Positions 49,153-57,493 of a stretch of DNA of 64,000 bases are shown here, piece after piece. Position 1 is the first letter of the stretch, and every line of letters starts with the position of its first letter. Source of the DNA: Streptomyces fodineus (GTDB lineage Bacteria > Actinomycetota > Actinomycetes > Streptomycetales > Streptomycetaceae); the NCBI RefSeq assembly GCF_001735805.1, contig NZ_CP017248.1:4030001-4094000 (forward strand), given 5' to 3'. Made by a program: the position numbers and the translations under genes. Under the pieces are notes generated by a model, which searched no databases, was not told the origin of the DNA, and worked only from the letters and a program-made list of their open reading frames with translations.

Positions 49153-50673
49153 TCAGCCGGCGAACCAGCGCACCGGCTTCGGCGCGAGGTTCTGGTAGAC
49201 GTGCTTGGTCTCGCGGTACTCGGCGAGTCCTGCGGGCCCCAGCTCGCGGCCGGTGCCGCTCTTGCCGAAGCCGCCCCATTCCGCCTGCGGCAGATAGGGG
49301 TGGAAGTCGTTGATCCAGACGGTGCCGTGGCGCAGGCGCCCGGCGACCCTGCGCGCCTTCGCGGCATCCGCACTCCAGACGGCGCCGGCGAGGCCGTACT
49401 CGGTGTCGTTGGCGAGGAACACCGCCTCGTCCTCGGTGCGGAAGGTCTCGACGGTGAGGACCGGGCCGAAGACCTCCTCGCGTACGACGGTCATCTCGCG
49501 GTGGCAGGCGTCGAGCACGGTCGGCTCGTAGAAGTAGCCGGTGGCGGGGCGTTCCGGTGACGGCTCCGGGCGCCTGCCGCCGCAGCGCAGCACCGCTCCC
49601 TCAGCCAGCGCGCCGGCGACGTACGCCTCGACCTTGGCGCGCTGCTGCTCGGAGACGAGCGGGCCGCACTCGACGCCGTCGGCCGTGCCGCGCCCGAGCC
49701 TGATCTGCCGGGCCCGGCCGGCGAGTTCGGTGACGAAGCGGTCCCGGACCGACTCCTCGACGATGAGCCGGCCGCCGGCCGAGCAGACCTGGCCGCTGTG
49801 GATGAAGGCGGCGTTGAGGGCCTGGTCGACGGCGGTGTCGAAGCCCTCCTCGGTGGCGCAGGCGTCGGCGAAGACGATGTTGGGGTTCTTGCCGCCGAGT
49901 TCGAGGGCGACCTTCTTCACGGTCGGGGCGGCGGCCTGGGCGACCTTGGTGCCGCTGGCCAGTCCGCCGGTGAAGGAGACCAGGTCCACGCCGGGGTGCT
50001 CGGCGAGCCGGGCGCCGACGGTGTGGCCGGGCCCGGTGACGAGGTTGGCCACGCCTGCGGGCAGTCCGGCCTCCGCCAGCAGTTCGAGCAGCGCGATGGT
50101 GGTCATCGGGGTGATCTCGCTGGGCTTGATCACGAAGGTGTTGCCGGCGGCGAGGGCCGGGGCGATCTTCCAGCTGGCCTGGAGGAGCGGGTAGTTCCAG
50201 GGGGTGATCAGCGCGCAGACGCCGACCGGCTCGTGTACGACGACGCTGTGGATGTCGGCCGAGCCCGCGTCCACGACCCGGCCGGGCGCCTCGGCGGCGA
50301 CCAGGTCGGCGAAGTAGCGGAAGGCGTCGGCGACACAGTCGATGTCGATCCTGCCCTCCTCGACGGTCTTGCCCGCGTCCCGGCTCTCCAGCAGGCCGAG
50401 TTCCTCGCGGCCCTGCACGAGGAGGTCGGCGACGCGGCGCAGCAGGGCGGCACGTTCGGCGACCGGGGTGTGGGGCCAGGGGCCGTGGTCGAAGGCCTGC
50501 CGGGCCGCGGTCACCGCGCGCTCGGCGTCCTTCTCGTCACCCTCCGCGACCACGGCGAACGGCCGGGCGTCCGCGGGGTCGAGGATCTCGCGCGTGGCGC
50601 CGGAGATCGCGTCCAGCCACTCGCCTCCCGCGTGGATGGTCGCCTGGGCCTGTCGTGCCGTTCTGTCCGCCAT
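49153..50673 (-). CDS. betB: Aldehyde dehydrogenase, probable betaine-aldehyde dehydrogenase
   Basis: 506 residues. NAD-dependent ALDH with the catalytic Cys in HSGQVCSAGGR (about residue 296), Glu in KKVALELGGKNPN and PWNYPLLQASWKIAPALAAGN at the coenzyme site. Converts betaine aldehyde to glycine betaine, an osmoprotectant and methyl donor. First gene of the minus-strand operon betB-betA-ATPase-permease-receptor, so choline oxidation and betaine uptake are made together. ATG at 50673 behind GGAAGG. The divergent MarR-GNAT gene and its two boxes lie directly upstream. Confidence 0.85.
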   Translation of the reverse strand: MADRTARQAQATIHAGGEWLDAISGATREILDPADARPFAVVAEGDEKDAERAVTAARQAFDHGPWPHTPVAERAALLRRVADLLVQGREELGLLESRDAGKTVEEGRIDIDCVADAFRYFADLVAAEAPGRVVDAGSADIHSVVVHEPVGVCALITPWNYPLLQASWKIAPALAAGNTFVIKPSEITPMTTIALLELLAEAGLPAGVANLVTGPGHTVGARLAEHPGVDLVSFTGGLASGTKVAQAAAPTVKKVALELGGKNPNIVFADACATEEGFDTAVDQALNAAFIHSGQVCSAGGRLIVEESVRDRFVTELAGRARQIRLGRGTADGVECGPLVSEQQRAKVEAYVAGALAEGAVLRCGGRRPEPSPERPATGYFYEPTVLDACHREMTVVREEVFGPVLTVETFRTEDEAVFLANDTEYGLAGAVWSADAAKARRVAGRLRHGTVWINDFHPYLPQAEWGGFGKSGTGRELGPAGLAEYRETKHVYQNLAPKPVRWFAG

Positions 50674-50871
50674 GATCGGTGTTGCCTTCCGTTCCTGATC
50701 CATGCCCCTTCGTGACATGCGTGTCACGCTCGGGGACCGTCGCCGCCTGCCCCGTGCCTGCGGCGGCATGCGCAATCGGTAACCGAAAGTGCGCGGCGTC
50801 ACTGAAAGTGGGGCCCAAAACGGACAAATCTCCGCCGGGAGGCGTGCGTGCACCCTCGACGCGAGGAAGGT

Positions 50872-50916
50872 CTCTGACTACAGTCAAAGAATGGAAACCT
50901 TTGACCAGGGTCAAAG
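50872..50916. promoter_or_regulatory. Two 18-bp palindromic boxes between betB and the MarR-GNAT gene
   Basis: CTCTGACTACAGTCAAAG (50872-50889) and CTTTGACCAGGGTCAAAG (50899-50916) share the consensus CTYTGACY-NN-RGTCAAAG. The second is a perfect palindrome around a 2-bp centre. They are 27 bp apart (about 2.5 helical turns), as expected for cooperating MarR-type dimers. The second box lies inside the coding region if translation starts at the ATG at 50891, but just upstream of a possible GTG start at 50918. Confidence 0.8.
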
Positions 50917-51826
50917 AGTGCCCGCCCCGGCGGGCGAAGCCCCTGTCCAGGCCGAGGACATCGCCGCCGTCCGCCGCTTCAACCGGTACTTCACGCGCCG
51001 CATCGGCGTCCTGGACGACCACTACCTCGGGCAGGACCGGCCGCTCGGCGAGGCCCGGCTGCTGTTCGAGATCGGTGAGGGCGCGTCCCTGCGGGAGCTG
51101 CGGGGGCGGCTCGGCCTGGACGCCGGCTATCTCAGCCGGATGGCGAAGGCACTGCGGGCGCAGGGCATGGTCCGGCTGGAGGTGCCCGAGCACGACAACC
51201 GGCTGCGGATGATCGAGCTGACCGAGGCCGGGCGCGCCGAGGTCGCCGAGCAGCACCGCCGGTCCGACGCCCTCGCCGCCGGCCTGCTCCAAGGGCTCAC
51301 CCCCGCCCAGCGGACCGAGCTGACCGGGGCCATGGCGACCGCGCAGCGGCTGCTGCGGCTGGCCGGGATCACCGTCGAGACCGTCGAGGGCGCCGCACCG
51401 GACGCGCTGGCGTGCCTCGACGCCTACGCCGCGGACATCGGCGCGCGCTTCCCCGAGGGCTTCGACCGGGCGGCCCTGGTCCGGCCCGAGGAGGTCACCG
51501 GGGACGCCGGCGCGTTCCTGGTGGCGTACGAGGAGCGGCGGCCGGTGGGCTGCGGGGCCCTCAGACGCCTGGAGCCGGGCGTGGGCGAGATCCGGCATGT
51601 GTGGGTGCGTCCCGAGGCCCGGCGGCTGGGGCTCGCCCGGCGGCTCCTCGACGGGCTGGAGCAGCAGGCGCGGGCGCGCGGCCTGGACGTCGTACGCCTG
51701 GACACGCACGCCGTGCTCACCGAGGCGCAGGCGATGTACCGGGCATGCGGGTACAGCGAGATCCCGCGCTACGACGACAACGTCTACGCCGCCCACTGGT
51801 TCGAGAAGCGGCTAACCGGCTCCTGA
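50891..51826 (+). CDS. MarR-type regulator fused to a GNAT acetyltransferase
   Basis: 311 residues. The N-terminal about 150 residues form a winged-helix MarR domain (FNRYFTRRIGVLDDHYL, LRELRGRLGLDAGYLSRMAKALRAQGMVRLEV, DNRLRMIELTEAGRAEV). The C-terminal half is a GNAT domain with EIRHVWVRPEARRLGLARRLLDGLEQQARARG (acetyl-CoA loop). Such fusions act as regulators that also bind or use acetyl-CoA. Divergent from betB with two likely operator boxes, so it is the best candidate to control the betaine operon. Start uncertain: ATG 50891, or GTG 50918 after the second box. Confidence 0.82.
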   Translation: METFDQGQRVPAPAGEAPVQAEDIAAVRRFNRYFTRRIGVLDDHYLGQDRPLGEARLLFEIGEGASLRELRGRLGLDAGYLSRMAKALRAQGMVRLEVPEHDNRLRMIELTEAGRAEVAEQHRRSDALAAGLLQGLTPAQRTELTGAMATAQRLLRLAGITVETVEGAAPDALACLDAYAADIGARFPEGFDRAALVRPEEVTGDAGAFLVAYEERRPVGCGALRRLEPGVGEIRHVWVRPEARRLGLARRLLDGLEQQARARGLDVVRLDTHAVLTEAQAMYRACGYSEIPRYDDNVYAAHWFEKRLTGS

Positions 51827-52729
51827 CGACTGGACGATCAGCTCCCGTACACACTCGCGCAGCCAGGCGTGGGCGGGGTCTGCGTCGTGCCGCGGATGCC
51901 ACGCGAAGCCGACGCCGACCGCCGGGAGCGGCAGCGGGATCTCGAAGGTGACCAGGCCGAGGATGCCGGCCAGCGGGCGGCCCCAGTGGCTGATCAGTCC
52001 GATCAGATCGGTCTCGCGCAGCACGAACAGTGAGGCCGGGTAGGTGCCGACACTGCCCACCACCCGGCGCTCCAGGCCGAGCCGGGCCAGCGCCTCGTCG
52101 ATCGGCCCGTGCTGCTTGCCGCGCCGGGAGACGATCAGATGGCCGGCCTCCCCGGCGAACCGCTCGGGTGTCAACTCCCCGGTGAGCAGGGGATGTCCGG
52201 CGCGTACGACGCCCAGCATGCGCTCCTCGTACACCGTCTCCACACGCACCTCGGGCGCGGCTGTGTCGATCACCCCGACCTCCAGGTCGGCGGTGCCCTG
52301 GCGCAGGAACGGGAGGTCCACATGACTCTCGGAGAGGAAGCGCAGCCGGATGCCGGGGGCCTCGCGGGCGGCGCGGGCGAAGAGGGCGGCGCCGTGGGTG
52401 GCGGCCATCGAGTCGTGCGCGAGGATCGTGAACGTGCGGGAGACGGTCCGCAGGTCGGTGTCCCGGCCGGGCGCGAACAGGGCCCGGGCCCGCTCCACCA
52501 CGGCGCTCACCTCGGCGCGTACGGCGAGCGCGTGCGGGGTGGGCACCATCCGGCGGCCGGCGCGCACCAGGACCGGATCGCCGAGCGCCTTGCGGATCCG
52601 GCCGAGGGTGCGGCTCATGGCGGGCTCGGACAGATGCAGCCGGTGCGCCGCGCCCTGCACGCTCTGCTCCTCCAGCAGCACGTCCAGCGCGACCAGCAGA
52701 TTCAGGTCCAGGCCGGTGGATTGCGTCAT
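51812..52729 (-). CDS. LysR family transcriptional regulator
   Basis: 305 residues. N-terminal winged helix LNLLVALDVLLEEQSVQGAAHRLHLSEPAMSRTLGRIRKALGDPVLVR, then a type 2 periplasmic-binding fold for an inducer. Its 3' end overlaps the MarR-GNAT gene by 15 bp convergently, and it is divergent from the MFS exporter 103 bp away, with TTGCAAAGGTTGCAC lying between (T-N11-A type). It probably controls that exporter. ATG at 52729. Confidence 0.87.
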   Translation of the reverse strand: MTQSTGLDLNLLVALDVLLEEQSVQGAAHRLHLSEPAMSRTLGRIRKALGDPVLVRAGRRMVPTPHALAVRAEVSAVVERARALFAPGRDTDLRTVSRTFTILAHDSMAATHGAALFARAAREAPGIRLRFLSESHVDLPFLRQGTADLEVGVIDTAAPEVRVETVYEERMLGVVRAGHPLLTGELTPERFAGEAGHLIVSRRGKQHGPIDEALARLGLERRVVGSVGTYPASLFVLRETDLIGLISHWGRPLAGILGLVTFEIPLPLPAVGVGFAWHPRHDADPAHAWLRECVRELIVQSSGAG

Positions 52730-52831
52730 GTGCAGGTATCCCTTGCAAAGGTTGCACTGGAAAGCAGGTCACCGGCGAGCCTACGGTGAGTGCGCATCCC
52801 CCACCACCCACCGAAGCTCCCGGGAGGAGCC

Positions 52832-54292
52832 GTGCCCACGCACGCCCTGAAACGCCCCACCCTGCTCGCGCTGTGCGCCTGCGTCCTGGTCGCCCAGAGC
52901 ATGGTCGCCGCCATCAACCTCCTCATCCCACAACTGAGTTCGTCGTCCCTGCACCCCTCGCACACCGAGATCCTGTGGACGGTCGACGCCTACGTCATCG
53001 TCTTCGCGGGCCTGCTCGTCCCGGCCGGCGCGCTCGGCGACCGGTACGGCCGCAAGGGCGCCCTGCTCACCGGGCTCGCGCTGTTCGCGGCGGGCGCCGC
53101 CACCAGCGCGCTCGCGACCGGCCCGGCCGTACTGATAGCGGGCCGGGGTCTGTCGGGCGCCGGAGCGGCCCTGATCACCCCGGCCACCCTCTCGGTCCTG
53201 ATGCAGCTGTCCGCGCCCGAGCACCGGGCCCGCTCGATGGGCGCCTGGACGCTGTCGATCGGCCTGGGCGGCGCGGCGGGCAACCTGGGCGGCGGACTGG
53301 CCGGCCAGTTCCTCACCTGGCGCGCCCTGTTCGCGGTGATGGTCCCGCTCGCCGTCGTCCTCGCGGCGGCCGTCTCGATCACGGTCCCGCGCACCGAACC
53401 CGCCACCCGGAGCAGCCCCGACCCGCTCGGCACCCTGCTGCTGACGGCGGGCCTGGTGGCGATCCTGTTCGGCATCATCGAGGGCCCGACGTACGGCTGG
53501 TCCTCCGTCCGCATCCTCGGCGCCTTCGCGGCGGGCGCCCTGCTGATCGCCGCCTTCACCACCCACGCCCTGCGCTCGGCGGCCCCGCTCTTCGACCCGC
53601 GGGTCTTCGCCTCCGCCCGCCTGCGGGCGGCCTCCCTCGGCACGGCCACCGGCTTCTTCGGCCTGTTCTCCCTGTTCTTCGTCAACTCGCAGTATCTGCA
53701 GGGCGTGAAGGGCTTCGGCGCCGCCGTCACCGGGGTGGCGATCCTGCCGCTGGTGTTCGGGATGGCCGCCACGCAGAGACTGGCCACCCGCTGGGCCGAC
53801 CGTCCCCGCGCGGTGATCGGCGCCGGTCTCACCCTGATCGGCCTCGGGCTGCTCGGCGCGTCCACGGCCGACGCCCGCACCCCGTATGCGGTGTTCGTGT
53901 GCTGGCTGCTGGTCATCTCGGCCGGGGCCGGGCTGTCCATGCCCGCTCTGACCATCGGCGTGGTCACCTCGCTCCCCGCCCACCAGGCGGGCCTCGGCTC
54001 GGGCCTCGGCACCACGGCCCGGGAGACGGGGGCCGCGCTGGGCGTGGCCGTCACCGGCACGGTGCTGTCCGGCCACGCGGACCTGCTGGACGGCATGGGG
54101 CCGGCGCTGCGGACGGTGGGGGTGGTGGTGCTGGTCGCCACGGCGCTGGTGATCGCCGGGTACGGAAAGCGCCCCGAAGGGGCGCGGGGCTCTGCCGGAC
54201 CTGCGGCTGCCGCCGGGCGGGCGCGAGCAGCCCACCACACACCCGCACACGGCGAACGCCCGGCACCCCTGGGGCGGGATGCCGGGCGTTGA
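52832..54292 (+). CDS. MFS exporter, DHA2 family
   Basis: 486 residues with about 14 helices. Seen: the N-terminal MVAAINLLIPQLSSS and D-R-x-G-R-K-x loop in GALGDRYGRKGALL, and the antiporter motif GLSGAGAALITPATLSVL (motif C-like). It would export drugs or other amphipathic compounds by proton antiport; the LysR upstream suggests induction by a substrate. GTG at 52832 with GGGAGGAGCC. From about residue 447 the C-terminus is encoded by a dispersed intergenic repeat and the bidirectional terminator (54255-54290), so the original stop was probably near 54168. Confidence 0.85.
   Translation: MPTHALKRPTLLALCACVLVAQSMVAAINLLIPQLSSSSLHPSHTEILWTVDAYVIVFAGLLVPAGALGDRYGRKGALLTGLALFAAGAATSALATGPAVLIAGRGLSGAGAALITPATLSVLMQLSAPEHRARSMGAWTLSIGLGGAAGNLGGGLAGQFLTWRALFAVMVPLAVVLAAAVSITVPRTEPATRSSPDPLGTLLLTAGLVAILFGIIEGPTYGWSSVRILGAFAAGALLIAAFTTHALRSAAPLFDPRVFASARLRAASLGTATGFFGLFSLFFVNSQYLQGVKGFGAAVTGVAILPLVFGMAATQRLATRWADRPRAVIGAGLTLIGLGLLGASTADARTPYAVFVCWLLVISAGAGLSMPALTIGVVTSLPAHQAGLGSGLGTTARETGAALGVAVTGTVLSGHADLLDGMGPALRTVGVVVLVATALVIAGYGKRPEGARGSAGPAAAAGRARAAHHTPAHGERPAPLGRDAGR
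54169..54253 (+). repeat. Dispersed Streptomyces intergenic repeat, copy D (inside the MFS C-terminus)
   Basis: Begins with the perfect hairpin GCGCCCC-GAA-GGGGCGC (54169-54185), then CGGGGCTCTGCC and a GCGCGAGCAGCCCACCACAC, CACCCGCACACGG ending. Shares its blocks with copies at 21021, 34293 and 39728. It is translated as part of the exporter tail. Confidence 0.7.
54255..54290. terminator. Bidirectional terminator between the MFS exporter and mdh
   Basis: Perfect 11-bp stem AACGCCCGGCA (54255-54265)/TGCCGGGCGTT (54280-54290) with a 14-nt loop, 18 bp from the mdh stop. It ends mdh on the minus strand and the exporter on the plus strand, although the exporter frame reads through it. Confidence 0.85.
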
Positions 54293-54308
54293 CGTGTCCG
54301 ACGGAACC

Positions 54309-55298
54309 TCAGATGAGGCCCAGGGAGCGAACCGCCTCGCGCTCCTCCTCGAGCTCCTTGACGGAGGCGTCGATGCGCGCACGGGAGAACTCGTTGATGT
54401 CCAGGCCCTGGACGATCTCGTACGCGCCGTCCTTGACGATGACCGGGAAGGAGGAGATCAGGCCCTCCGGGACGCCGTAGGAGCCGTCCGACGGAATACC
54501 CATGGAGGCCCAGTCACCGTCGGCCGTGCCGTTGACCCAGGTGTACACGTGGTCGATCGCGGCGTTGGCGGCGGAGGCCGCGGAGGACGCGCCGCGGGCC
54601 TCGATGATCGCGGCACCGCGCTTGGCGACGGTCGGGATGAAGTCCTCGGCCAGCCACGTCTCGTCGTTCACGACCTCGGCGGCGTTCTTGCCGGCGACCG
54701 TGGCGTGGAAGATGTCCGGGTACTGGGTGGCGGAGTGGTTGCCCCAGATGGTCAGGCGCTTGATGTCCGCGACCGAGGTGCCCGTCTTCTTCGCCAGCTG
54801 GGTCAGCGCGCGGTTGTGGTCCAGACGGGTCATCGCGGTGAAGCGCTCGGCCGGGACGTCCGGCGCGGCGGCCTGCGCGATGAGCGCGTTGGTGTTGGCC
54901 GGGTTGCCGACGACCAGGACCTTGATGTCGTCCGCGGCGTGGTCGTTGATGGCCTTGCCCTGCGGCTTGAAGATGCCGCCGTTGGCCTCCAGCAGGTCAC
55001 CGCGCTCCATGCCCTTGGTACGGGGACGGGCACCGACCAGGAGGGCTACGTTGGCGCCGTCGAAGGCGACGTTCGCATCGTCGGTGATGTCGATGCCCTG
55101 AAGCAGCGGGAAGGCGCAGTCGTCGAGCTCCATGGCCGTGCCCTCGGCGGCCTTGAGGGCCGGGGTGATCTCCAGCAGGCGCAGCTTGACCGGCACGTCC
55201 GCGCCGAGCAGCTGGCCGGAGGCGATGCGGAAGAGCAGGGCGTAACCGATCTGGCCGGCCGCGCCGGTGACGGTGACGTTCACGGGAGTGCGGGTCAT
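54309..55298 (-). CDS. mdh: Malate dehydrogenase
   Basis: 329 residues. NAD-dependent oxidation of malate to oxaloacetate in the TCA cycle. VTGAAGQIGYALLFRIASG (Rossmann), ARPRTKGMERGDLLEANGGIF (mobile loop Arg), VVGNPANTNALI, RLDHNRALTQLA and catalytic His in IWGNHSATQYPD. ATG at 55298 follows ACGGAGAA. Complements the sdhCDAB operon in the same window. A perfect 12-bp-arm palindrome lies 51 bp upstream of the start. Confidence 0.96.
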   Translation of the reverse strand: MTRTPVNVTVTGAAGQIGYALLFRIASGQLLGADVPVKLRLLEITPALKAAEGTAMELDDCAFPLLQGIDITDDANVAFDGANVALLVGARPRTKGMERGDLLEANGGIFKPQGKAINDHAADDIKVLVVGNPANTNALIAQAAAPDVPAERFTAMTRLDHNRALTQLAKKTGTSVADIKRLTIWGNHSATQYPDIFHATVAGKNAAEVVNDETWLAEDFIPTVAKRGAAIIEARGASSAASAANAAIDHVYTWVNGTADGDWASMGIPSDGSYGVPEGLISSFPVIVKDGAYEIVQGLDINEFSRARIDASVKELEEEREAVRSLGLI

Positions 55299-55349
55299 GG
55301 CGTTCTCCGTATGACAGCTGGCGGTGGGGCGTCCCTGCCCCGGGCGGGA

Positions 55350-55381
55350 TGATCGATCTCTTGGCGTCGAGAGATCGATCA
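55350..55381. promoter_or_regulatory. Perfect 12-bp inverted repeat in the mdh leader
   Basis: TGATCGATCTCT (55350-55361) and AGAGATCGATCA (55370-55381) around an 8-nt spacer TGGCGTCG. It sits 51 bp upstream of the mdh start, and as a DNA site of two half-turn-spaced arms it looks more like a regulator site than a terminator (no T-run, and AT-containing arms). The cognate regulator is unknown. Confidence 0.65.
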
Positions 55382-55465
55382 GCGGTCAGGCTATCGCGCA
55401 TCCGGCATGCGAGACGTACAGGGCCGTGTGGCTCACCCCACAAGTCGGACACGTCCCGAACGAAA

Positions 55466-55511
55466 GGGCGGCCGCTCGTCCGGGAGAGGGTGAGAGGACG
55501 GAGCGGCCGCC
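55466..55511 (-). terminator. Probable terminator of the DUF2690 regulator gene
   Basis: GGGCGGCCGCTCGTCC (55466-55481) pairs with GGACGGAGCGGCCGCC (55496-55511), 15 bp with one bulge, loop of 14 nt. On the minus strand it is followed by CCTTTCGTTC. It separates the upstream regulator gene from mdh. Confidence 0.7.
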
Positions 55512-55742
55512 AGGTGGGGGGACCGGTTACCGGACTCCCGTGGGGGTACTCGACGCGTGCCCAGGATCCGCACCGGCATGCCTGCGGTCCCGGAATTTCA
55601 CCCTCCCTGTTTCAGGGGCCGCCGAGCCGCGCCCGTTTCGCGAATCCCACCCCGTTTCGCAACCACTCCTCGTCCGGTCCTCGTCCGCTCCTCGTCCGGT
55701 CTGTGTCTGCTCCTTGTCCGCGCACCAGCGCCGGTGCACCGC

Positions 55743-57251
55743 CTACTTCGTGCACCCCGTCCGCCCGGACGCCAGCGTCGCGCAGGCCTTGGCCTCCGCG
55801 GCGTTCTGCACGGCGACCATCGGGGTGTAGGCGATCGTGTCGCCGGCGCCGCTGGTCTCGCCGGTCTGCCGGACCCTCCCGGCCGAGAGCTGGACCTTGT
55901 CGCCCTCGGCGGCGCCGGTGATCCGGCCCCAGGCGGTGCCGCAGGCCTTGCTGTAGCGGACCTCCAGGGTGGTCGTACCGACGACGGCGGTCTTGGCGGT
56001 GGTCACCAGGTCCCCGCTGCACCCCATGGCCTCGGCGTCCTTGCCGGTGCAGGCGGAGCCGGTGCACTTGACCCCGGGCGGCGGGCTCGCGTGCGTCGCG
56101 GCCGGGGACGGCTTGGCGGTGTTCTTGTGCTTCCCGCTGCCCGGGGCGGTGAAGTAGAAGACGGCGACGATGACGACGAGCACCCCGACCAGCCCCGCGA
56201 GGAACATGATCACCCGCTGCCGGCCGGCACTCCCCCGCGCCGTGCCGTCGGCGGGACGGGGTGCCTGGGGCTGACCGTCGTACGGATTCGGGGTACCCGG
56301 AGTCCAGCCGGAGCCGTCGGAAGCGACGGCGGACCCGGCAGAGGCACCCACGCGCGCGCCGGCACCGGGCCGGCCGCTCGCCCGGGACGGGCCCTGATAC
56401 CCGGCCAGCCCCCAGGAGTTGCCGCCCGAGCTCTCACCGCGCCCGTCACCGTCACGGTCCTCGGCACCGCGGCTCGCGCCCTCCCCCGACCCGAGCCCGA
56501 CCCCATCGACCGACCCGCTCCCCACACCATCGCCCGGCCCGAGAACCGAACCGCCAACCGACCCGCGCCCCAAGCCCTCGCCCGCGCCACGGCCCGCGCC
56601 GCCACTCAGCCCACGCCCGGCTCCCCCGTCAGCCGACCCACGCCCGACGCCGTCGACCGACCCGAGCCCGACACCGCCGACCGACCCGCTCCCCACACCG
56701 TCACCCGGACCACGACCCACACCCCCGTCAGCCGGCCCCCGTCCCGGACCGCCCGTTCGATCGCGTCCCGTGCCCTCCCGGGCGTCGGCGTCGGGGGCCG
56801 TCGGCTGGGGTGGGATCGTCGGGGAGACGCCGGCGGGGCCGGCGATTCCCGTGGCCCGGCCGGTGCCGCCTGCCTTGCGGGCGGACGGGCCGCCGGTGGC
56901 CTCCGCCGCGCCGGACTCCCCGAGCGCCGCGCGCGCCTGGGAGATGCGGATCGCCTCCATGGTGCGGTCGTGCCGCATCTCCGCGCGGCTCCAGGCGCGT
57001 TCGGCCAGCTCCCACATCGTGGTCAGGTGCACGGGGTTGGTGCCGGTGACCTCGGCGAGCGCGACGACCGCGCCCTTGGGCGCGAGCAACCGGCCGCCCA
57101 GGTAACGCTCCCAGGACGTCTTGCTGTAGCCCGTGCGGTCGGCGAGTGCGGCGACGCTGAGACCGCTGCGGTCCACGAGCCGCCGTACCTGGCTGGTGAA
57201 CTCCTTGATCTGCGGATCCAGTTCCTCTGGCAGGTCTTTCCAACGAGGCAT
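55743..57251 (-). CDS. XRE-family helix-turn-helix membrane protein with DUF2690
   Basis: 502 residues. Order: an N-terminal helix-turn-helix (LDPQIKEFTSQVRRLVDRSGLSVAALADRTGYSKTSWERYLGGRLL), a linker of over 200 residues rich in Gly, Ser, Asp and Val with GVGSGSVDGVGLGS-like repeats, and one helix (QRVIMFLAGLVGVLVVIVAVFYF). An outer DUF2690 domain follows, with several Cys (VKCTGSACTGKDAEAMGC, CGTAWGRI, GRTGCTK). Membrane-bound DNA-binding proteins of this type are common in Streptomyces; what they sense is not known. ATG at 57251. Linker repeats would allow length variation. Confidence 0.83.
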   Translation of the reverse strand: MPRWKDLPEELDPQIKEFTSQVRRLVDRSGLSVAALADRTGYSKTSWERYLGGRLLAPKGAVVALAEVTGTNPVHLTTMWELAERAWSRAEMRHDRTMEAIRISQARAALGESGAAEATGGPSARKAGGTGRATGIAGPAGVSPTIPPQPTAPDADAREGTGRDRTGGPGRGPADGGVGRGPGDGVGSGSVGGVGLGSVDGVGRGSADGGAGRGLSGGAGRGAGEGLGRGSVGGSVLGPGDGVGSGSVDGVGLGSGEGASRGAEDRDGDGRGESSGGNSWGLAGYQGPSRASGRPGAGARVGASAGSAVASDGSGWTPGTPNPYDGQPQAPRPADGTARGSAGRQRVIMFLAGLVGVLVVIVAVFYFTAPGSGKHKNTAKPSPAATHASPPPGVKCTGSACTGKDAEAMGCSGDLVTTAKTAVVGTTTLEVRYSKACGTAWGRITGAAEGDKVQLSAGRVRQTGETSGAGDTIAYTPMVAVQNAAEAKACATLASGRTGCTK

Positions 57252-57461
57252 CGCTTCCCCCTGCTCTCCCCCCGGCTTTCCCCGTCCTGGCTACCCATAA
57301 GGATGCCCTGCCTAAGGATCCCAGTTCCCGGAGTGGGGGCGCGCGGGGGCATGGACGGCGCGCGGAGACCGTAGCGGAACGGTCACTTCCGTGCCACAGC
57401 GCAAGGACAGGCGTTGAACAGGGGGTTCACAGGCGGAAGGGTGATCGACGGACGGTGGTTC

Positions 57462-57489
57462 GCCCCTCTTCGGGGGTGGGGGCGAGCCG
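57462..57489 (-). terminator. Hairpin just after the response regulator stop
   Basis: GGTTCGCCCC and GGGGCGAGCC (57462-57489 on the + strand) can pair around TCTTCGGGGGTG, with an inner CCCC/GGGG. It begins 5 bases past the stop of the response regulator on the minus strand. Confidence 0.45.
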
Positions 57490-57493
57490 CCGT

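Larger units (their letters stand above)
55299..55742. other. 444-bp region upstream of mdh
   Basis: Holds the mdh leader with a 32-bp palindrome (55350-55381), a long GC hairpin (55466-55511) likely to end the DUF2690 transcript, and a stretch of direct CTCGTCCG-like repeats at about 55667-55700. No credible coding frame. Confidence 0.7.
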
